From positions 868,001 through 932,000 of the forward strand of contig JAQSEB010000117.1 in assembly GCA_030063045.1 (NCBI GenBank): 64,000 nt of DNA, in the 5' to 3' direction. The notes under the pieces were generated by a model, which had not been told where the DNA came from, made no database searches, and worked only from the letters and a program-made list of their open reading frames with translations. Positions 24,596-36,830 of this stretch are shown here, piece after piece. Position numbers and translations under genes: made by a program. How positions within the stretch are numbered: position 1 is the first letter of the stretch; each line of letters begins with the position of its first letter. This DNA comes from Pratylenchus scribneri (lineage: Eukaryota > Nematoda > Chromadorea > Rhabditida > Pratylenchidae).

Positions 24596-27229
24596 ATGAA
24601 ATGTGGCCGACCAAATTGCAAGGCGAACGACTGTGGCCCGTCAAAATCTTCCATCATTTTGAAGTTACGATGTTGCCTTACAGTACTTTTATTTTCATTG
24701 GCTTTTGTCTGTTTTTGTGCCCATTTATTGATGGATGCCCAACAGCGAATTGTCCATCAAAATTGGTGGCAAATTCATTCGACAAATGACCAAAAGGCAA
24801 GTTTTATTGAAATTTTAATTTAAGTGGCATTGAATAAATCTCCCGAATTAATTAAATATAATATTAGTTAGTATTTTTCTCGATTTGGAATTTTAGGGAG
24901 GGGAGCCATTATTAAATAGTAATATATAAATATTTTCTCAATATAGGAAAGTGATATTGAAAACAAAATTGCTGAAATTCAAAGGAATCTGAATCGTTCC
25001 CGACTTCGTTTGGATCGATTGGAATTGGTTTTGGCGGAAAATAGCGAGGTTTTATACATCAAAATGGGAAACAATTACCCCCAAAGATAGCCATATTTTT
25101 GGGAACATCGGCCTTTTAAGCCTAGATTTTGAATTCAAAAATTGGGTACTTTTTGGATATCTAAATAAAGGGTACTCCTTAGATATGAAGGATTGGGGTT
25201 ACAGAAAAGGCATATGATAATGATAATATATCCCTGATTGACCCTAACCCTATCCGGATAACCCACGGGGGTTGCGGTAACCGTTCCTCTGTTCTCAAAA
25301 AAAATTTGCAGATAGATAACCCAAAAGTACTAAAAATTATTTCATCCAATTCAATTAGAATATTTTTTAGGCGCTTTCATTCTTTTTGGACAAATCATCA
25401 AAAATAATTTAAATTGATTGATTTGCCATATTAGATTTTGCCGAATCGAAGCCATTTTGGCACAATTGGTCGGCTGGCAGAAATTTGTGTCGGCAATGAC
25501 AGTGCCCGATGCGTTCGACCATTTCGACATTTGGAGACAAGATGGAGGGTTGGACAAAATTAATAGAAAAAATTGCAATAAATGAATGATTTCCTCTATT
25601 GGAAGATTGCACCAAAATATGGTCTTATTGGTTGCCTCGTGCAAAAATCACTTTCCACATTGCTTGATGCCGTAATGTGTTTGCTTTTTGATGAGGAAAA
25701 ATTCATGAAAAATGGACGAGAATTCAGAAAGGAATTTAGCAAAAATAGGTAAAAAATATACAACTTTATAAAGCAATTAAATTTTAGGCCATAATTCCTA
25801 AATATATTGGAGAAATTTAATATTAAATTGTTCCGAAAATGGACTATTCTTTTAAAAATATTTTGTAGATTTTGTCGCCATCAAAATGAATTCGGTCAAA
25901 TGCCAAAACTTCGTGAAGGGCTTAAAAAGCGATTCGGCATGGCATTGGATGGATTCAAGTTTTTTGCCATTGTTCGCCACCCTGTTGATAGATTTTTGTC
26001 CGGTTTTGTTGATAAATGTGTAAGGTATTCCCAATTAAATTATTAATTAATTTTATGAGATAATTTATGGAATTTTATTTTTTTTAAATTTTTATGAAAT
26101 TTTATGGAATTTTAATTAATTTTTTAATTTTTTATGAAAATTTACTGAATTTTAATTAATTTTTAATTTTTTATGACAATTTATGGAATTTTATTTTTTA
26201 ATTTTTCTATTTAAATGCCCCCACCCAGACAGCCCCATTCTGAGAATTATTGCCTCGGCTGTGGCCCAAATATAAGCTGCTTTCTTCAAAAAGAATATGC
26301 TCGGATGATGGCCGAATCTGGTGACTTCCGGATGGAAAAAACCTTTGAAGACCGGCATTTCTTTCCGCAGAATTGGTGAGGACAAAAATTTTTTCCATTT
26401 TTGTGCATTTTAATCCCCAAAATTACTCCAATTAAACTTCTTAAATTTTTAATCCTCTCATTTTGCCCAATTTTTTATCCCACTTTTTATTTTTATACCT
26501 AAAAAGTAGTTTTTGACTTATAATAAATCAAAAGCCGGTTTTAGACCCTAAAAACCTTATGCCAATTTGTAGATCTCATCGCGGCGCATCGAATGGTATA
26601 TAAAATGCCAGGTTTTGGACCAAAATTAGGGAAAATTAGAAATATGATTCAAACGGTTTAACTCGCTCAGTTTCAATTTAAGCTACGAAATTTTTATGTC
26701 AAAAAAGACGCATCGCGATAAAAGGTTTGTGGGGTTTAAACCGGTTTCTGATTTATTAGAAGTCAAAAATTACTTTTGGCTAATCAAAATAAAATTTGGT
26801 GTAAAAATAAAATTGGGGTAAAAACTAAAAAAATGTGGTAAAAATTGCCTTCCATAATAATATTTTCCCAGGCGTTGTAATTTCCGTTTAATGCTGGCCA
26901 ATTACACACTTTTGCGCATTTCTTCTGCGCAAATTGCCAAAATAAATGGCCAAAATTTTGATCAACCATTTGCCGATCGTTTAATGGCATTTCTCGTCAA
27001 CAAAGGTGGCATCAGCCAAAAGGCTGCCCAATTTTTACGGCAACAATTGGACCCAAATGGGACTTCGAAGGGAATGAGCCCCCATTCCACCAGGGGCACA
27101 AAAGTGCGCCAATTTTTTGAACGCCGCCTTTGGTCCAGTCCATTTTTGATGGAATTTGTTGTTCGAATGTTTTGGCACGATTTTAGGCTCCTTGGCTTTC
27201 CATTGCCGGAAATGGGTTTCACAGAATAA
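24596..27229 (+). CDS. Golgi-type carbohydrate sulfotransferase, nematode family
   Basis: Exons: 24596-24796, 24947-25048, 25435-25548, 25606-25748, 25869-26019, 26233-26375, 26872-27229; phases agree; 403 aa. Type II topology: a short Cys-rich N-terminus, one membrane anchor (CCLTVLLFSLAFVCFC), a short helical stem (IENKIAEIQRNLN), then the catalytic domain. PAPS-binding signatures are visible: IAPKYGLIGCLVQKSLST (5' phosphosulfate region) and FFAIVRHPVDRFLSGF (3' phosphate region). The nematode-type CLGCGPNISCF, RHFFPQNW and HSTRGTKVR blocks follow. This matches the large C. elegans family of Sulfotransfer_2-like proteins. The predicted role is sulfate transfer from PAPS to a glycan; the substrate is unknown. 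The first donor is GC (AAG then GCAAGT); the nearby GT would give a stop. Intron 2 holds a hAT MITE and intron 6 a palindromic MITE. Confidence 0.88.
25145..25330. mobile_element. hAT-type MITE, GGTACTT family, copy 2
   Basis: The left end GGTACTTTTTGGATATC pairs with the right end GATAACCCAAAAGTAC. The flanks AAAAATT on both sides resemble a decayed target duplication. It lies in intron 2 of the sulfotransferase gene. The interior includes telomere-like CCCTAACCCTA, shared loosely with other copies. Confidence 0.7.
26505..26775. mobile_element. Palindromic MITE related to 11240-11566
   Basis: Ends contain TTTTTGACTTATAATAAATC at the left and GATTTATTAGAAGTCAAAAA at the right. Inner arms carry the shared ATCTCATCGCGGCGCATCGA type block. 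It lies in the last intron of the sulfotransferase gene and is more diverged than the copy at 11240. Confidence 0.65.
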
Positions 27230-27811
27230 TCCAATATCAATTTTTTGTATATTTTGTACAGAAATGTTTAAAATAAAAGATTTCTATAAAATTAAATGTA
27301 TATTTTTTTAAAGGGAAATATTTAAAATGGCGAAAAAAGATTCAAAAATGGCGAAAAGAATATAAATGGTTTATATTTAACGGTTCAGTGTTTTAAGCTG
27401 GGGACCCCCAAACCTATATCCATTCTAGAGATCATTTTAAGATTGTTTAAAGGGGTTAATAATACCCTTAATTTTTATCAAACCGTTACAATTATTTACC
27501 AATCGATGCGTTTAGAAGAAATCTATCGATTGATGAAAGGGTTAGGAGGTTTATGGCAAACCATTGAGCCGTTATAATCTTTTCGCATTTTATTGTTTTT
27601 TCGCCAAATTAAATATCATCCTTTTTTAAAATATATTTTAAATGCCAGCTGTCAATTGAGTTTTTAATATTTTCTTTATAACATATGTTCATGTACTTTA
27701 AAAAGCGGGGGTAAAACTTGAAAATGATCAATAGAAAAAAGTTCAATTTGATTTTTGTTGCCACATTCATCTCAATAAAATAAAATTTTGATAAATTATT
27801 GCCCCCAATAA

Positions 27812-28158
27812 ATGCCAATTATGTTTTATGATCAGGCGGAGAAAAAGAATACAAAATGTGAAATATGCGAAAAAGATTTCGTTGGATCCGATGAAAAAGT
27901 GCAGGCAGATAAGAAAATTGGTTGGTTAATTTAAATATTAAAAATATTTCATTTTTAGTGCACAAAAATTGCTTCAAATGTGCATTTTGTGAATGTGAAT
28001 TGAAATTGGGCAAATGTGCCATTGAGCCATATTTTGCGCATTCATACGGGCCATTATGGTTTTGTAGGGATCACAGCAAATTGGGTCCGGGCGAGAAGGA
28101 AGCAAAGTTGGTTGAACGAGGTGTGGAGACGAAGAAAAAGAAGGCGGCAGGAAAATAA
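27812..28158 (+). CDS. Single LIM-domain protein
   Basis: Exons 27812-27920 and 27959-28158; 102 aa. One complete LIM domain gives two zinc sites: CEIC, then HKNCFKC, then AFC, then WFCRDH at the end (C-x2-C, H-x2-C, C-x2-C, C-x2-H). A short basic tail follows (ETKKKKAAGK). LIM domains mediate protein binding, often in muscle, adhesion or nuclear complexes. I cannot assign a named orthologue. The small size recalls CRIP-like proteins, but the sequence after the domain differs. It lies on the same strand, 580 bp downstream of the sulfotransferase. Confidence 0.85.
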
Positions 28159-28194
28159 ATATTTTAAATACAAATTTTACTGTATTTTTTATTA

Positions 28195-28310
28195 AAAGCC
28201 CCGGGGCTTATAAATTTCAGAGATTTTCTAAAGGAGCAGGAGAGGGGGCTTTTTAAAGAAAAAAAAAATACGGTATCTCATTGTCATTACAGTATACCAT
28301 ATACCTTATT
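28195..28310. mobile_element. CCGTA-family MITE fragment
   Basis: Contains AAGCCCCGGGGCTTATAAA, then AGAGGGGGCTTTT and AATACGGTAT, the hallmarks of the family. It sits just past the stop of the LIM gene and may overlap its 3' UTR. Confidence 0.5.
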
Positions 28311-28516
28311 AGGCTGTAAATAAATTCCTAAATTTCATTGACCCTCATTCGAAAATATTTTAATAAAAAAAATATTAAAATTTGAATTTATTATTTAATT
28401 TTATTATCTTTATTTGGCAATTTTTGACGAGATGAAAATAATTCATTAAATTAAACAATATTTTGACCAATTAAAATTAAACAAATAATATTTAAATAAA
28501 TCATCCAATTCAAAAA

Positions 28517-31500
28517 TTACTCCAATCTCATCCGCGAGGTCGGTGGCATTCCCCAATCCTCCTCCTCCTCTTCATCATCATAATAAAAATCATCGTCAAT
28601 ATGAGATGTCCCTGCACTCGCATTTGCACTGTTATTGCCGCCTTTGGCACTGCTGCTTCGACGCTTCTCCTTCCGCGGGGAAATATGAAGGCAAATCTGA
28701 AATAAATTTGGCAATAATTTATGTAAATTTTATAAAAATTTTTAATAGTTAGAAAATTCACTAAAAAGTTATACATCAATTTAATCTAATAATACATTTT
28801 TATTATTTTTGATGTTCATTTTTCATTACCGTATTCTCTCTAGTTGAAGAAGCCCTGGGGCTTCATTTTTCAGAGATCCACAAATGGGGTTTTTATTAGA
28901 GAGGAAGGAGGGATTATTTCTCAGAATAAAAAATTCATTTTTTCTCCTTGAAATTCCTGTGACTATTTAGAGAGAATATGGTAAAAAAATATGTCTGTGA
29001 CTCAATCGAACTTCGAACCCTCGATATTTTTTGGATGATAAAAATGATTAAATTTATTCTAAAAATTTCAAATTTTTTAATAAAAATTTTTATAAAAATT
29101 TTTAAAATCATTTAATTCAATTTAATTATTTAAATTCATTAAAAAACCGACCCGTTCATTTGGAGGCACATTTTCGGGTTGGTTGTATTTTCGCGTAAAT
29201 TCGCGGCCTTTTTTGCCAATTTCCACGTAGCCAATCACCGTTCCATGCCTTGTTGTGACCATTTTCAATTTCAAATATTCCTCAATGACCAACATTTGGA
29301 TGAATCTCAATGCATCGGCGGCCAACAATTCTCGGCCCATTCCCAGCAAAGGTAAACGGCCATGATCCGTTTCGTCAATCTGATTAAAATTAAAATTGAA
29401 TTAAATAATAAAATATAATAATTTTAAAAATATATTTTAAATTATTTTCCAACTTAAAATTAAATTAATAAAAAATAATTTATTATTTTTAAAAATGTTT
29501 TTAAATTATTTTTCAATTATAATTAAATTAATAATAAAATATATTAATTTATTTTCCAACCAAAATCATAATTTAATTAATTTATTTATTTATTTACCCC
29601 CTTTTTGACGCTTTTCTTTGTGATATGGCCACGGAACAAATCGGCAACATATGCCACCCCGGCATTCTTCAGTCCATTCATTGACCACATTACGGCCAAT
29701 GCTTGATGGGTGAAGTCCACTAATTGCATTGGAATATTCCCTTGGGCATTTAATTCACAAATTGTGCAAACGCCCAAATGCATAATGCAATGATCCGAAT
29801 TAAAATTCTGAAAACAAAATATAATTTAAATTATTATTTTTTAAATTACCTGTCCAAAATAGCTGGCCAAGAATTTTCGTCTGCATTCCGCCACATTCTC
29901 CCCATAACGCAACACATCCCACAATGCCTTCTCCTTTTGTTGGAGTACATTGGCCGGCGGTTTTGGCACATCTTCCTTTAAAAAATAATTAATTTAAATT
30001 AAAAATAAATAAAAATAATTAATTTAAATTAGAAATAAAAAATTAATTTTTAAAAATTAATTAAAAAATTAATATTAATAAAAAAAAATTAAATAATTAA
30101 TTAAATTAAAATAATTAATTTAAATTAAAAATTAATTAAAAAATTAATTTTAATAAAAAATAAATTAAAGATAAATAAAAATTAATTAATTTAAATTAAA
30201 AATAAATTAAAATAATGATTAATTTAAACTTTTTATTTGATCCTAATATTAATTTTATTTCCTTTTTTAGGATATAAAATTTAATTTATTTGTTAAATTT
30301 TCTTTAAATTATACCCGCATAAGGCGCGCAACCCGTAAATGATCATTGAAATTATAGAAGAGAACACAATGAGCCAACAAATCGTCATGTCCGGCATAGG
30401 CACATTGTTTTTCGTAGACTTGCAAGGATTGGGGCAATGTATGGTGCAGGACGAAGCGGACATTTTGCTTGTGAATGTTCAATTTGTCAAGTGCTGAGTA
30501 AAAAAATTATTAAATTTATAAAGAAAAATTATTAATTTTCATAATAACAAATGACCAAAAAAATCCAACACCCGCCAAGGTATTGAACTTTTGTATACCG
30601 GGTCTAAAAGCGAAAAGGGTATACCACTAAGCTAAAACTGACTTCTTTTTCTTATAAATGATTTTTACTGAAATTTTATAGCGAAAAACGCCAATTATTT
30701 TTTTTTTCCAATTCATTACTAATTTTTATTGGCTGCCATTTTTTAAAACAAATTAAAAATGAATAAAAACCATTTGTTGCGCACAAAAACAGCACTTCAT
30801 TGTCCATCCATTTTCGCAAGAATTCCGCCCGTGTTCGATCGGCTATGTCCATATGAAATGGTCGGGCATCGTCGCCAATTGTGGCCGCAACCTCTTCGCA
30901 TTCTTTCCTTAAATTTGTTATTTATTTTTATAAATTTGAATATAATTTCTCTCTTCACCTGGACATGCAAAAAACAATGCCGGCACCGCGCGGATGAATG
31001 GCACGCAAATTGTCGATTGCTTTTTTGAAATTGCCCAATGATTTTTGGATGACGTCGAATACCAGGTTTCGTCGAAGGAATGTCAACCTATAATCAAATT
31101 AGTTTAATTAATCAATTATTTTATATATATTGCCTTTTATTATTGAAAATATTTCTAGTATATTTTAAAATATTTTTTGGATTTAGTTTTGTCTAATGTC
31201 TAATCCATGTCCTATTGTTTTAATGTATACCAATTTTGTTGGCTCTTGACCACAGGTTCATCCAACACAAAATCGTCCATTTCTCCATGATCCTGGTTGT
31301 GGTTTTCCATTTCATCTTCCTTTTTCTGAAACACAAAAGTAATCAATTTCTCATTTATTTATTATTTAATACCACTGTTTTTGATGTTTGCGGTGGTTCT
31401 TCTTCAAGCACAAAAATATCCACTTCAGCATGGTCATTTTTGTTGTTTGCTTGCGGTTGAATAACATCGTCCAAAATTTGTTCATCATTTTGATGGTCAT

Positions 31501-31841
31501 CCAGCAAATAGATGTCAAATTCATTGTTATTTACGGGTTCACCGAACCATGGACTATCATTTTGGTGTTCATCTAGCAAAAAATTGTTCGCATCTTCCTG
31601 GTTTTGGTTATTCGCAGATTCTTCGGCAAAGCTTTGGCTCTAATTATTAAAAGAATGAATTATTTTTTTAATTATTTCAATAATTTACATTTGCTTGTTG
31701 TATTGAATGATCCGGACAGCAGCGAAATACAGGGAAAACTACTTCAAAATTCGGTTCAACATATGTGTGTTGACCAAATTGAACTTTCTTCGGGAAAGGT
31801 GGATAAAACATTTCCAAATTCATCAATGTTTTTTGATCCAT
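28517..31841 (-). CDS. RecQ/BLM-like protein lacking the ATP-binding helicase half
   Basis: Exons (minus): 31841-31689, 31639-31373, 31325-31231, 31087-30959, 30907-30771, 30493-30315, 29975-29850, 29807-29598, 29379-29152, 28696-28517; phases agree; 567 aa. The N-terminal 170 residues are acidic and of low complexity. RecQ homology then begins inside the second RecA-like domain (RGAGIVFCMSRKECEE). The zinc-binding subdomain follows with its four cysteines (AECRRKFLASYFG, SDHC, CTIC), then a winged-helix RQC domain (DHGRLPLLGMGRELL) and an acidic tail. The first RecA-like domain, with Walker A and DExH, is absent. Motif V is shortened (ATNALDK) and motif VI reads YAGHD where RecQ has GRAGRD. 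I infer no helicase activity but possible DNA or protein binding through RQC. An AG acceptor sits 6 nt before the start codon, consistent with trans-splicing. Confidence 0.82.
28829..28982. mobile_element. CCGTA-family MITE copy
   Basis: The left end ACCGTATTCTCTCTAGTTG pairs with the right end TATTTAGAGAGAATATGGT, with AGCCCTGGGGCT inside. It lies in the last intron of the RecQ-like gene. Confidence 0.6.
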
Positions 31842-31927
31842 TCTTGCCTGAATTTTTCACATTAAAATAATCTGGAAAACATAAAATAATTTAATTTATT
31901 AAATTTTTGTGTAATGGTTTCAGTAAT

Positions 31928-34249
31928 CACCCCGTCTGCGATGTGTGGCGCAAGCGGCAAAAACTCATAATTCATCTCTAATTTTTCTTTTAATGTCTGT
32001 CACACAATGCCACACTATTTTGCTTTTTTTTATCGAAAATTTCGATCCATTTTTACAAAATCAAGTCTAGCTCAGCTCCCTAAAGTTAGATTGAAAATTC
32101 CTCTGACAATTTTGTGCAGAATTTTCCAGGCTACAAGATAGGCTAGAAATTTTTTAAAAATTTCATCTTTTAAGAAAGTTCTTCATCATTGAAGTTTAGA
32201 AATAAAAATGCCAGTTACTCGAAAGAGAGCAGCGGAAATTCAACAAAAAGTTGATAAAATTAATACAACAAAACAATTGAAAAAATCTGCAAAGATGGAA
32301 CAAATAGAAGATGCAAGAGTGAAAAGAAAGGCACAAAAAAATTGTTCAACTAGCACAAGTCAACAACAACGAAATTTGATGGCAAAAGCTGATGGGAGCA
32401 GCAGAAGCAAAGGTTTTAAATTAAAGAATTAATAATAATTTATTAAAACAAGACAAAAAATATTGGGATTTTTAACCTGAGGAAATTTTTGGACAGTTAT
32501 TTAAGTCAAAAAATAAGATTTTTTGGAAAAAAAGAGAATATTTTTTTTGAATGAATACTAGCACCAATTAAATTATACAAAAATGGATAGAACTCGACGA
32601 GACGCGTCGAATGGTGTATAGCATGTCAGTTTTGGATTTTTTTAAACATAGTTCTGGGTCAATAACCTATGTCGAAAAAACATAATTTTTGGAAAATTGA
32701 GATGATTTTTAAATTTTTATTAAATTTTTAATTCTCAAATAATAAATTATAGAAACCCGGACTAAATTTGCAAACATTTCAACACAAACAATGTCAGAAG
32801 GACCGACAATGGTGGATGCCGAAACGCAAACAATGATGGAAGAGAGGCAGAGAATTCCATCCGGCGGAAGACCGCGCATGAAAATTGGCATGATGAGCGA
32901 AAGAGGAAAAAGAATGCGATCAAATGAATTTAAAAATTTCATAAAGGAAAAATTGCAAGGTTAATTAATTTTTTTTGTTTAAAAGATAAAAAAATTTAGG
33001 TTTTGAAACACCAAAAGGCAGAAAAGAGGCGAAATTGGTGCTCAAATCGGCCATCGATAATGTCCTCCACGCTCCACCCATCACCATTAAAAAAGAATGA
33101 AGATGAAAAGAAAAGACTCACCAGAATAGGATTTGGCCATCACATTAATAACTGGGATTTCATTCAAGGCAAGACTCAAATTGAAAAAACTTCTGGGGCG
33201 GGAGTTCGACATTTTTTCGTCAAATCGTCAGTTTGATGCCACCAAAGCAAATTTGAAGCAATTTTTTGAATATGAAATCAATGACAGTGAGATTACGTGC
33301 ACCAAAGTAAAACAAGCGATTTTGAGAAGGATCGAAACAATTGACACAAATGGTTTTTATTTTTTTAAATTTAATTCACATTTTCATGTACTACAATGCT
33401 TAAATGGCCCAAGAAAAACGAGTCAGAAATACAAAAAATTCAAATCAGCATAGTTGGAGATCAAGGGGGAAAGAACGAAGCAAAATCCACAAAAATTGGG
33501 ATTCAGCTAATCAATTTGGAACATCCCAATTCGCCAGCAAATGTTTCAATTTTGGCAATATACCCAGGGCAAGACTCGAGGGAAAATTTACTTGAATTTG
33601 GCCGCCCAATCTGGAAACAAATTAAAGAAATGATGGAACAAAAAATTTTCAAATTAAGATTTGATTATGGCGAGGAAGGTGAATTTGAAATTGAATGGTA
33701 TTTCTTTGATTAAATTGGTAAAATTTCATTTTATAAATCAAAATCCCCCTTTTTTTAGTTGCTTCGATATCAAAATCAGAAAACAAATGAGAAAAAGCTG
33801 CTGAAAATTGTCCAACATCAATGCATGCTCAACTCACTCCACGACAGCGGCATAAATTTGGACGTTGGTGCTGGTGCTGATTGGATTCGGCATGAAATTT
33901 CAGAAGAAATCGATGATGAAAATAAGGAGAATAAGCCTCAATTTGATAATATTGAAATTCCCTCATCGTCTTTTAATATTCTTTGATTTTTTTCCATATG
34001 TATTTCTATTGATTTTAATATTTTCCAACATAAAATTATAAACTATATTTTTATCTACAATTTGAACATAAATTTGCATTGTTTTTAGTTTAATCTATAG
34101 GTTATTTTTCTTATTTTTAATTTTCTCTCAAAAATTAAAAAAGGGGTATTTAGTCGATTTTTGAATTTACGCGCATTTTTTTTAAACTTTTTCTCTTTCC
34201 TTGGCGTTCCATGTTTTTGCCGCGTGCGCCACACATCGCAGACGGGGTG
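31928..34249 (+). mobile_element. 2.3-kb TIR element with spliced coding sequence
   Basis: The terminal inverted repeats begin CACCCCGTCTGCGATGTGTG at the left. The exact reverse complement ends the right side, and pairing runs for about 37 bp with one mismatch. A 6-bp direct repeat AGTAAT flanks both ends (31922-31927 and 34250-34255). The element lies in the gap between the RecQ-like gene and VHL. Inside, several plus-strand frames are joined by plausible introns (see the CDS entry). I judge it a DNA transposon of a family I cannot name. Confidence 0.8.
32208..33986 (+). CDS. Element-encoded protein(s), unknown family
   Basis: The first part is clear: exons 32208-32412, 32753-32959 and a third from 33000, phases in agreement. 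It gives a basic N-terminus (MPVTRKRAAEIQQKVDK) and an NEFKNFIKEKLQGFETPKG block, open to a stop at 33100. Splicing from about 33040 to 33169 could instead join a frame containing GREFDIFSSNRQF. Further frames cover about 33425-33713 (with QISIVGDQGG, then STKIGIQLINLEHPNSPANV, then ILAIYPGQDSRENL) and 33754-33986. The GD-x-GG...STK...NSPANV...IYPGQDSREN series resembles a widespread uncharacterised protein of metazoan repeats, from memory only. Exact splicing after 33040 is not resolved, and decay cannot be excluded. Confidence 0.5.
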
Positions 34250-34472
34250 AGTAATTGATTGGTTTCAAAAAAGTTCAAAACCGCAAAATCTAAAGTTACA
34301 AATTTTTAAAAAGTCAAAACAAAACAAATCTTTCTTTTTTTCTTTCATTTTATGGAAAGTGAAAGTTGCCGGCAGGCGGCAGTTGTGGTGTGGGTGCTTT
34401 AAATTTAAATAACCAACCAAAATGCAATTTATATTTTTTAATTTGTTTTAATATTATTTAGACTTAAGAAGA

Positions 34473-35728
34473 ATGGAAAATTTCCCCAATAATTACGACC
34501 CATCGCTCTATCAACTTGTTGGACCAATTGAATCATTTTATCAGCTTGTACCATTGCGAGAAGAAGCAACTAACTCATCAACCAGCAGAGCGCCAATTAT
34601 TCCACTCCAACAACATCAAAACAGCCGGAATTTTGACAATAGAGCGCTGGTTTTATTTCCAATCAATCCACAAGAACAACGGCAACAATTCCATCTTCCT
34701 TTTCCTACTCCACAACCATATTTGGAGGATCCTCAAGACGATGATGATGGAGAACAATTTCATTTGGCCCTGGTTCCCGTTGGCAATTATGAATTGGAAT
34801 TGTTTGATGAGGTTTTTAATCATATAAATATTATCAAATAATGTATTTATTTCAAGGATTTTCTTCAACTTGCTGGGCCAAATGAATTGGATGGGCCAAT
34901 CCAATTGCTAGCCATCGAAGGTCCACCCCAATTCCAATTGGTTGGCCCCGTCCCTCAACTCGCTCGAATTCGTTGCCGTTTTTCTAATGCGTCAAAACGA
35001 ATGGTTGATCTGGTTTGGACTGATAATGTAAATATATTCAAATTTTATATAAATTTTTCCAATAAAATCATAAAACAGAACAATCGAATGTATAGATATG
35101 CAAAATTGGCGCATGAAGACTTTGTGGACATTACAACATTTGAAGGTTTTTTTAAAATATTTTAAATAAATAAAAAGTAAAATATTTTTTAGGTCATCAA
35201 TGGATTTTCTGTGACACATTGGACGGCGAACTTTATCTGATCAATCCGGGGATGCTTCGCAAATTTGTGGCCACAAATGCAAATGCACAACGACCACGTC
35301 GCCAACAAATTAGCGCTGTCCGTACGGCAGAAGGTTGGCAATTAATTGAATAACCCGAAAAATTCCAATAAAAGATTTGACTTTGCAAAAAATTGTCTTA
35401 CGAGTTTTGGCACAAAAATTATTCGATGCTTGGGAAAATGGTGCCGAAAATGGAGGAGAATCGACAATGATGACAATGCCACCGATGAATTTGTTGATTC
35501 AAAGTATGCGATTGCCTCATTTTATTCAGGTAAATTTTATATTATTTTAATGCTAAAATTCTCCAATTTTTGCAGATTCAATTGGCCCAATTTGTGCTCT
35601 CCTGCATTCTTTATCAAATGAAATTTGAATGCAACGAATTGAGCCGAACCCAAAAGCAAATATTCCAATGGCTTGTCCAATTTTTGCGCACAAATACAAA
35701 AAATAGCCGAGAATGGGACATCAATTGA
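34473..35728 (+). CDS. vhl-1: von Hippel-Lindau tumour suppressor homologue
   Basis: Exons: 34473-34811, 34857-35027, 35079-35145, 35193-35333, 35375-35529, 35576-35728; phases agree; 341 aa. The beta domain is visible: RCRFSNASKRMVDLVWTDN, then ITTFEGHQWIFCDTLDGELY, matching the HIF-binding domain (human YRGHLWLFRD region). An alpha-helical part follows (DLTLQKIVLRVLAQKLF), in the position of the elongin-binding alpha domain. VHL is the substrate receptor of a CUL2 ubiquitin ligase that destroys hydroxylated HIF. The N-terminal 170 residues are unusual: Q/P-rich with repeated QLVGP motifs. The C-terminal part after the alpha domain is also longer than in known small VHLs. An AG acceptor 11 nt before the start suggests trans-splicing. 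Confidence 0.85.
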
Positions 35729-36090
35729 GAAGGGAGAGGACATTTATTTGGAATGAAAACCAAAATGGACATAATTTGTACATACACCAATCCCCATTCC
35801 CATTTTTATGCCTGAATAGATTTGCATTTTTTAATGGTGTCAGTCTCAAAAAGCCAATAATAAATTTAATAGTTGGATTTATTATTTTTACATTACCAAC
35901 AAAATATTCACGAGTAATCACAAAATACCTATTTGTGTTAAAATTCCTCAATGTATAAAATGTAAAAAATTTTATTATTCTTTTTTATTATTAATTTTGA
36001 CCATTTAAATAATTGATTATTTATTTTTACATTTATTTTAATTTATATTTAATTAATTTAAAATATTTAAAAGTTTATTTGAATATAATT

Positions 36091-36653
36091 ATGCAACAAT
36101 CTTCGCCCAATCCGGCTGCTACTTCCGCGAGTCCAAGAACAGTGACAATCACTGAACAACCGGCGGATGGCACACAATTGACAACGGTTCGGAATAATAT
36201 TAAATATTAGATTAATTCTTAAAGGAATTTTGAACCTCAAATTTCTTTAATTTATTCAAAAATAAATGTTATATGAATTCAATTTTTAGACCCAAGAGCA
36301 GCTTATGATGCGTTTGGAATCACCGGACACCCGGCCTCGCGTTCAATGGTCAACGGACACGGTGGACAATGAAAATATGGGCAAAAAGAAGTCGAAATGT
36401 TGTTGCATGTACAAAAAGAAACGAAATTGGGATGAGTCCGATTCGGAGGAGGAGGTTCGCATTTTTTATTTTAGAAAAAATTGTTAAATTAAATAAAAAA
36501 AAATTAATCAAAATTAATTAATAAAATTAATATTTTTATTTTTAGGAATGTGAAAGTGAACATTGTCGGGGCCATGTGGAAAAGCACAGAAAGCCACCAT
36601 CGGCAGAGGACGGAAATGGAAATGGAGAGGGACCATCAAATTCAAACAATTAA
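36091..36653 (+). CDS. PPP1R11 / inhibitor-3 homologue
   Basis: Exons: 36091-36186, 36290-36454, 36546-36653; 122 aa. The family core is complete: VQWSTDTVDNENMGKKKSKC, CCMYKKKR, an acidic SDSEEE stretch and the CESEHCRGHVEKH cysteine/histidine end. PPP1R11 proteins inhibit protein phosphatase 1 and have been described as ubiquitin ligases using this Cys/His region. The gene starts 362 bp after the VHL stop on the same strand and ends 177 bp before the next start, so it may belong to an operon. Confidence 0.9.
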
Positions 36654-36830
36654 AACCGAACAAATTGGATTCATTTTTTCATTTAATTAAATGATATTTT
36701 TTGAATATATTAAAATATTCTGATCAATTTAATTTTTTACATTTGAATTTTTCATTTTATTTGAAAATTAAATATTTGAATTGATAAATAAAAAATGAAT
36801 TTTATTGAATTAAATTTATTAGGGATAAAA

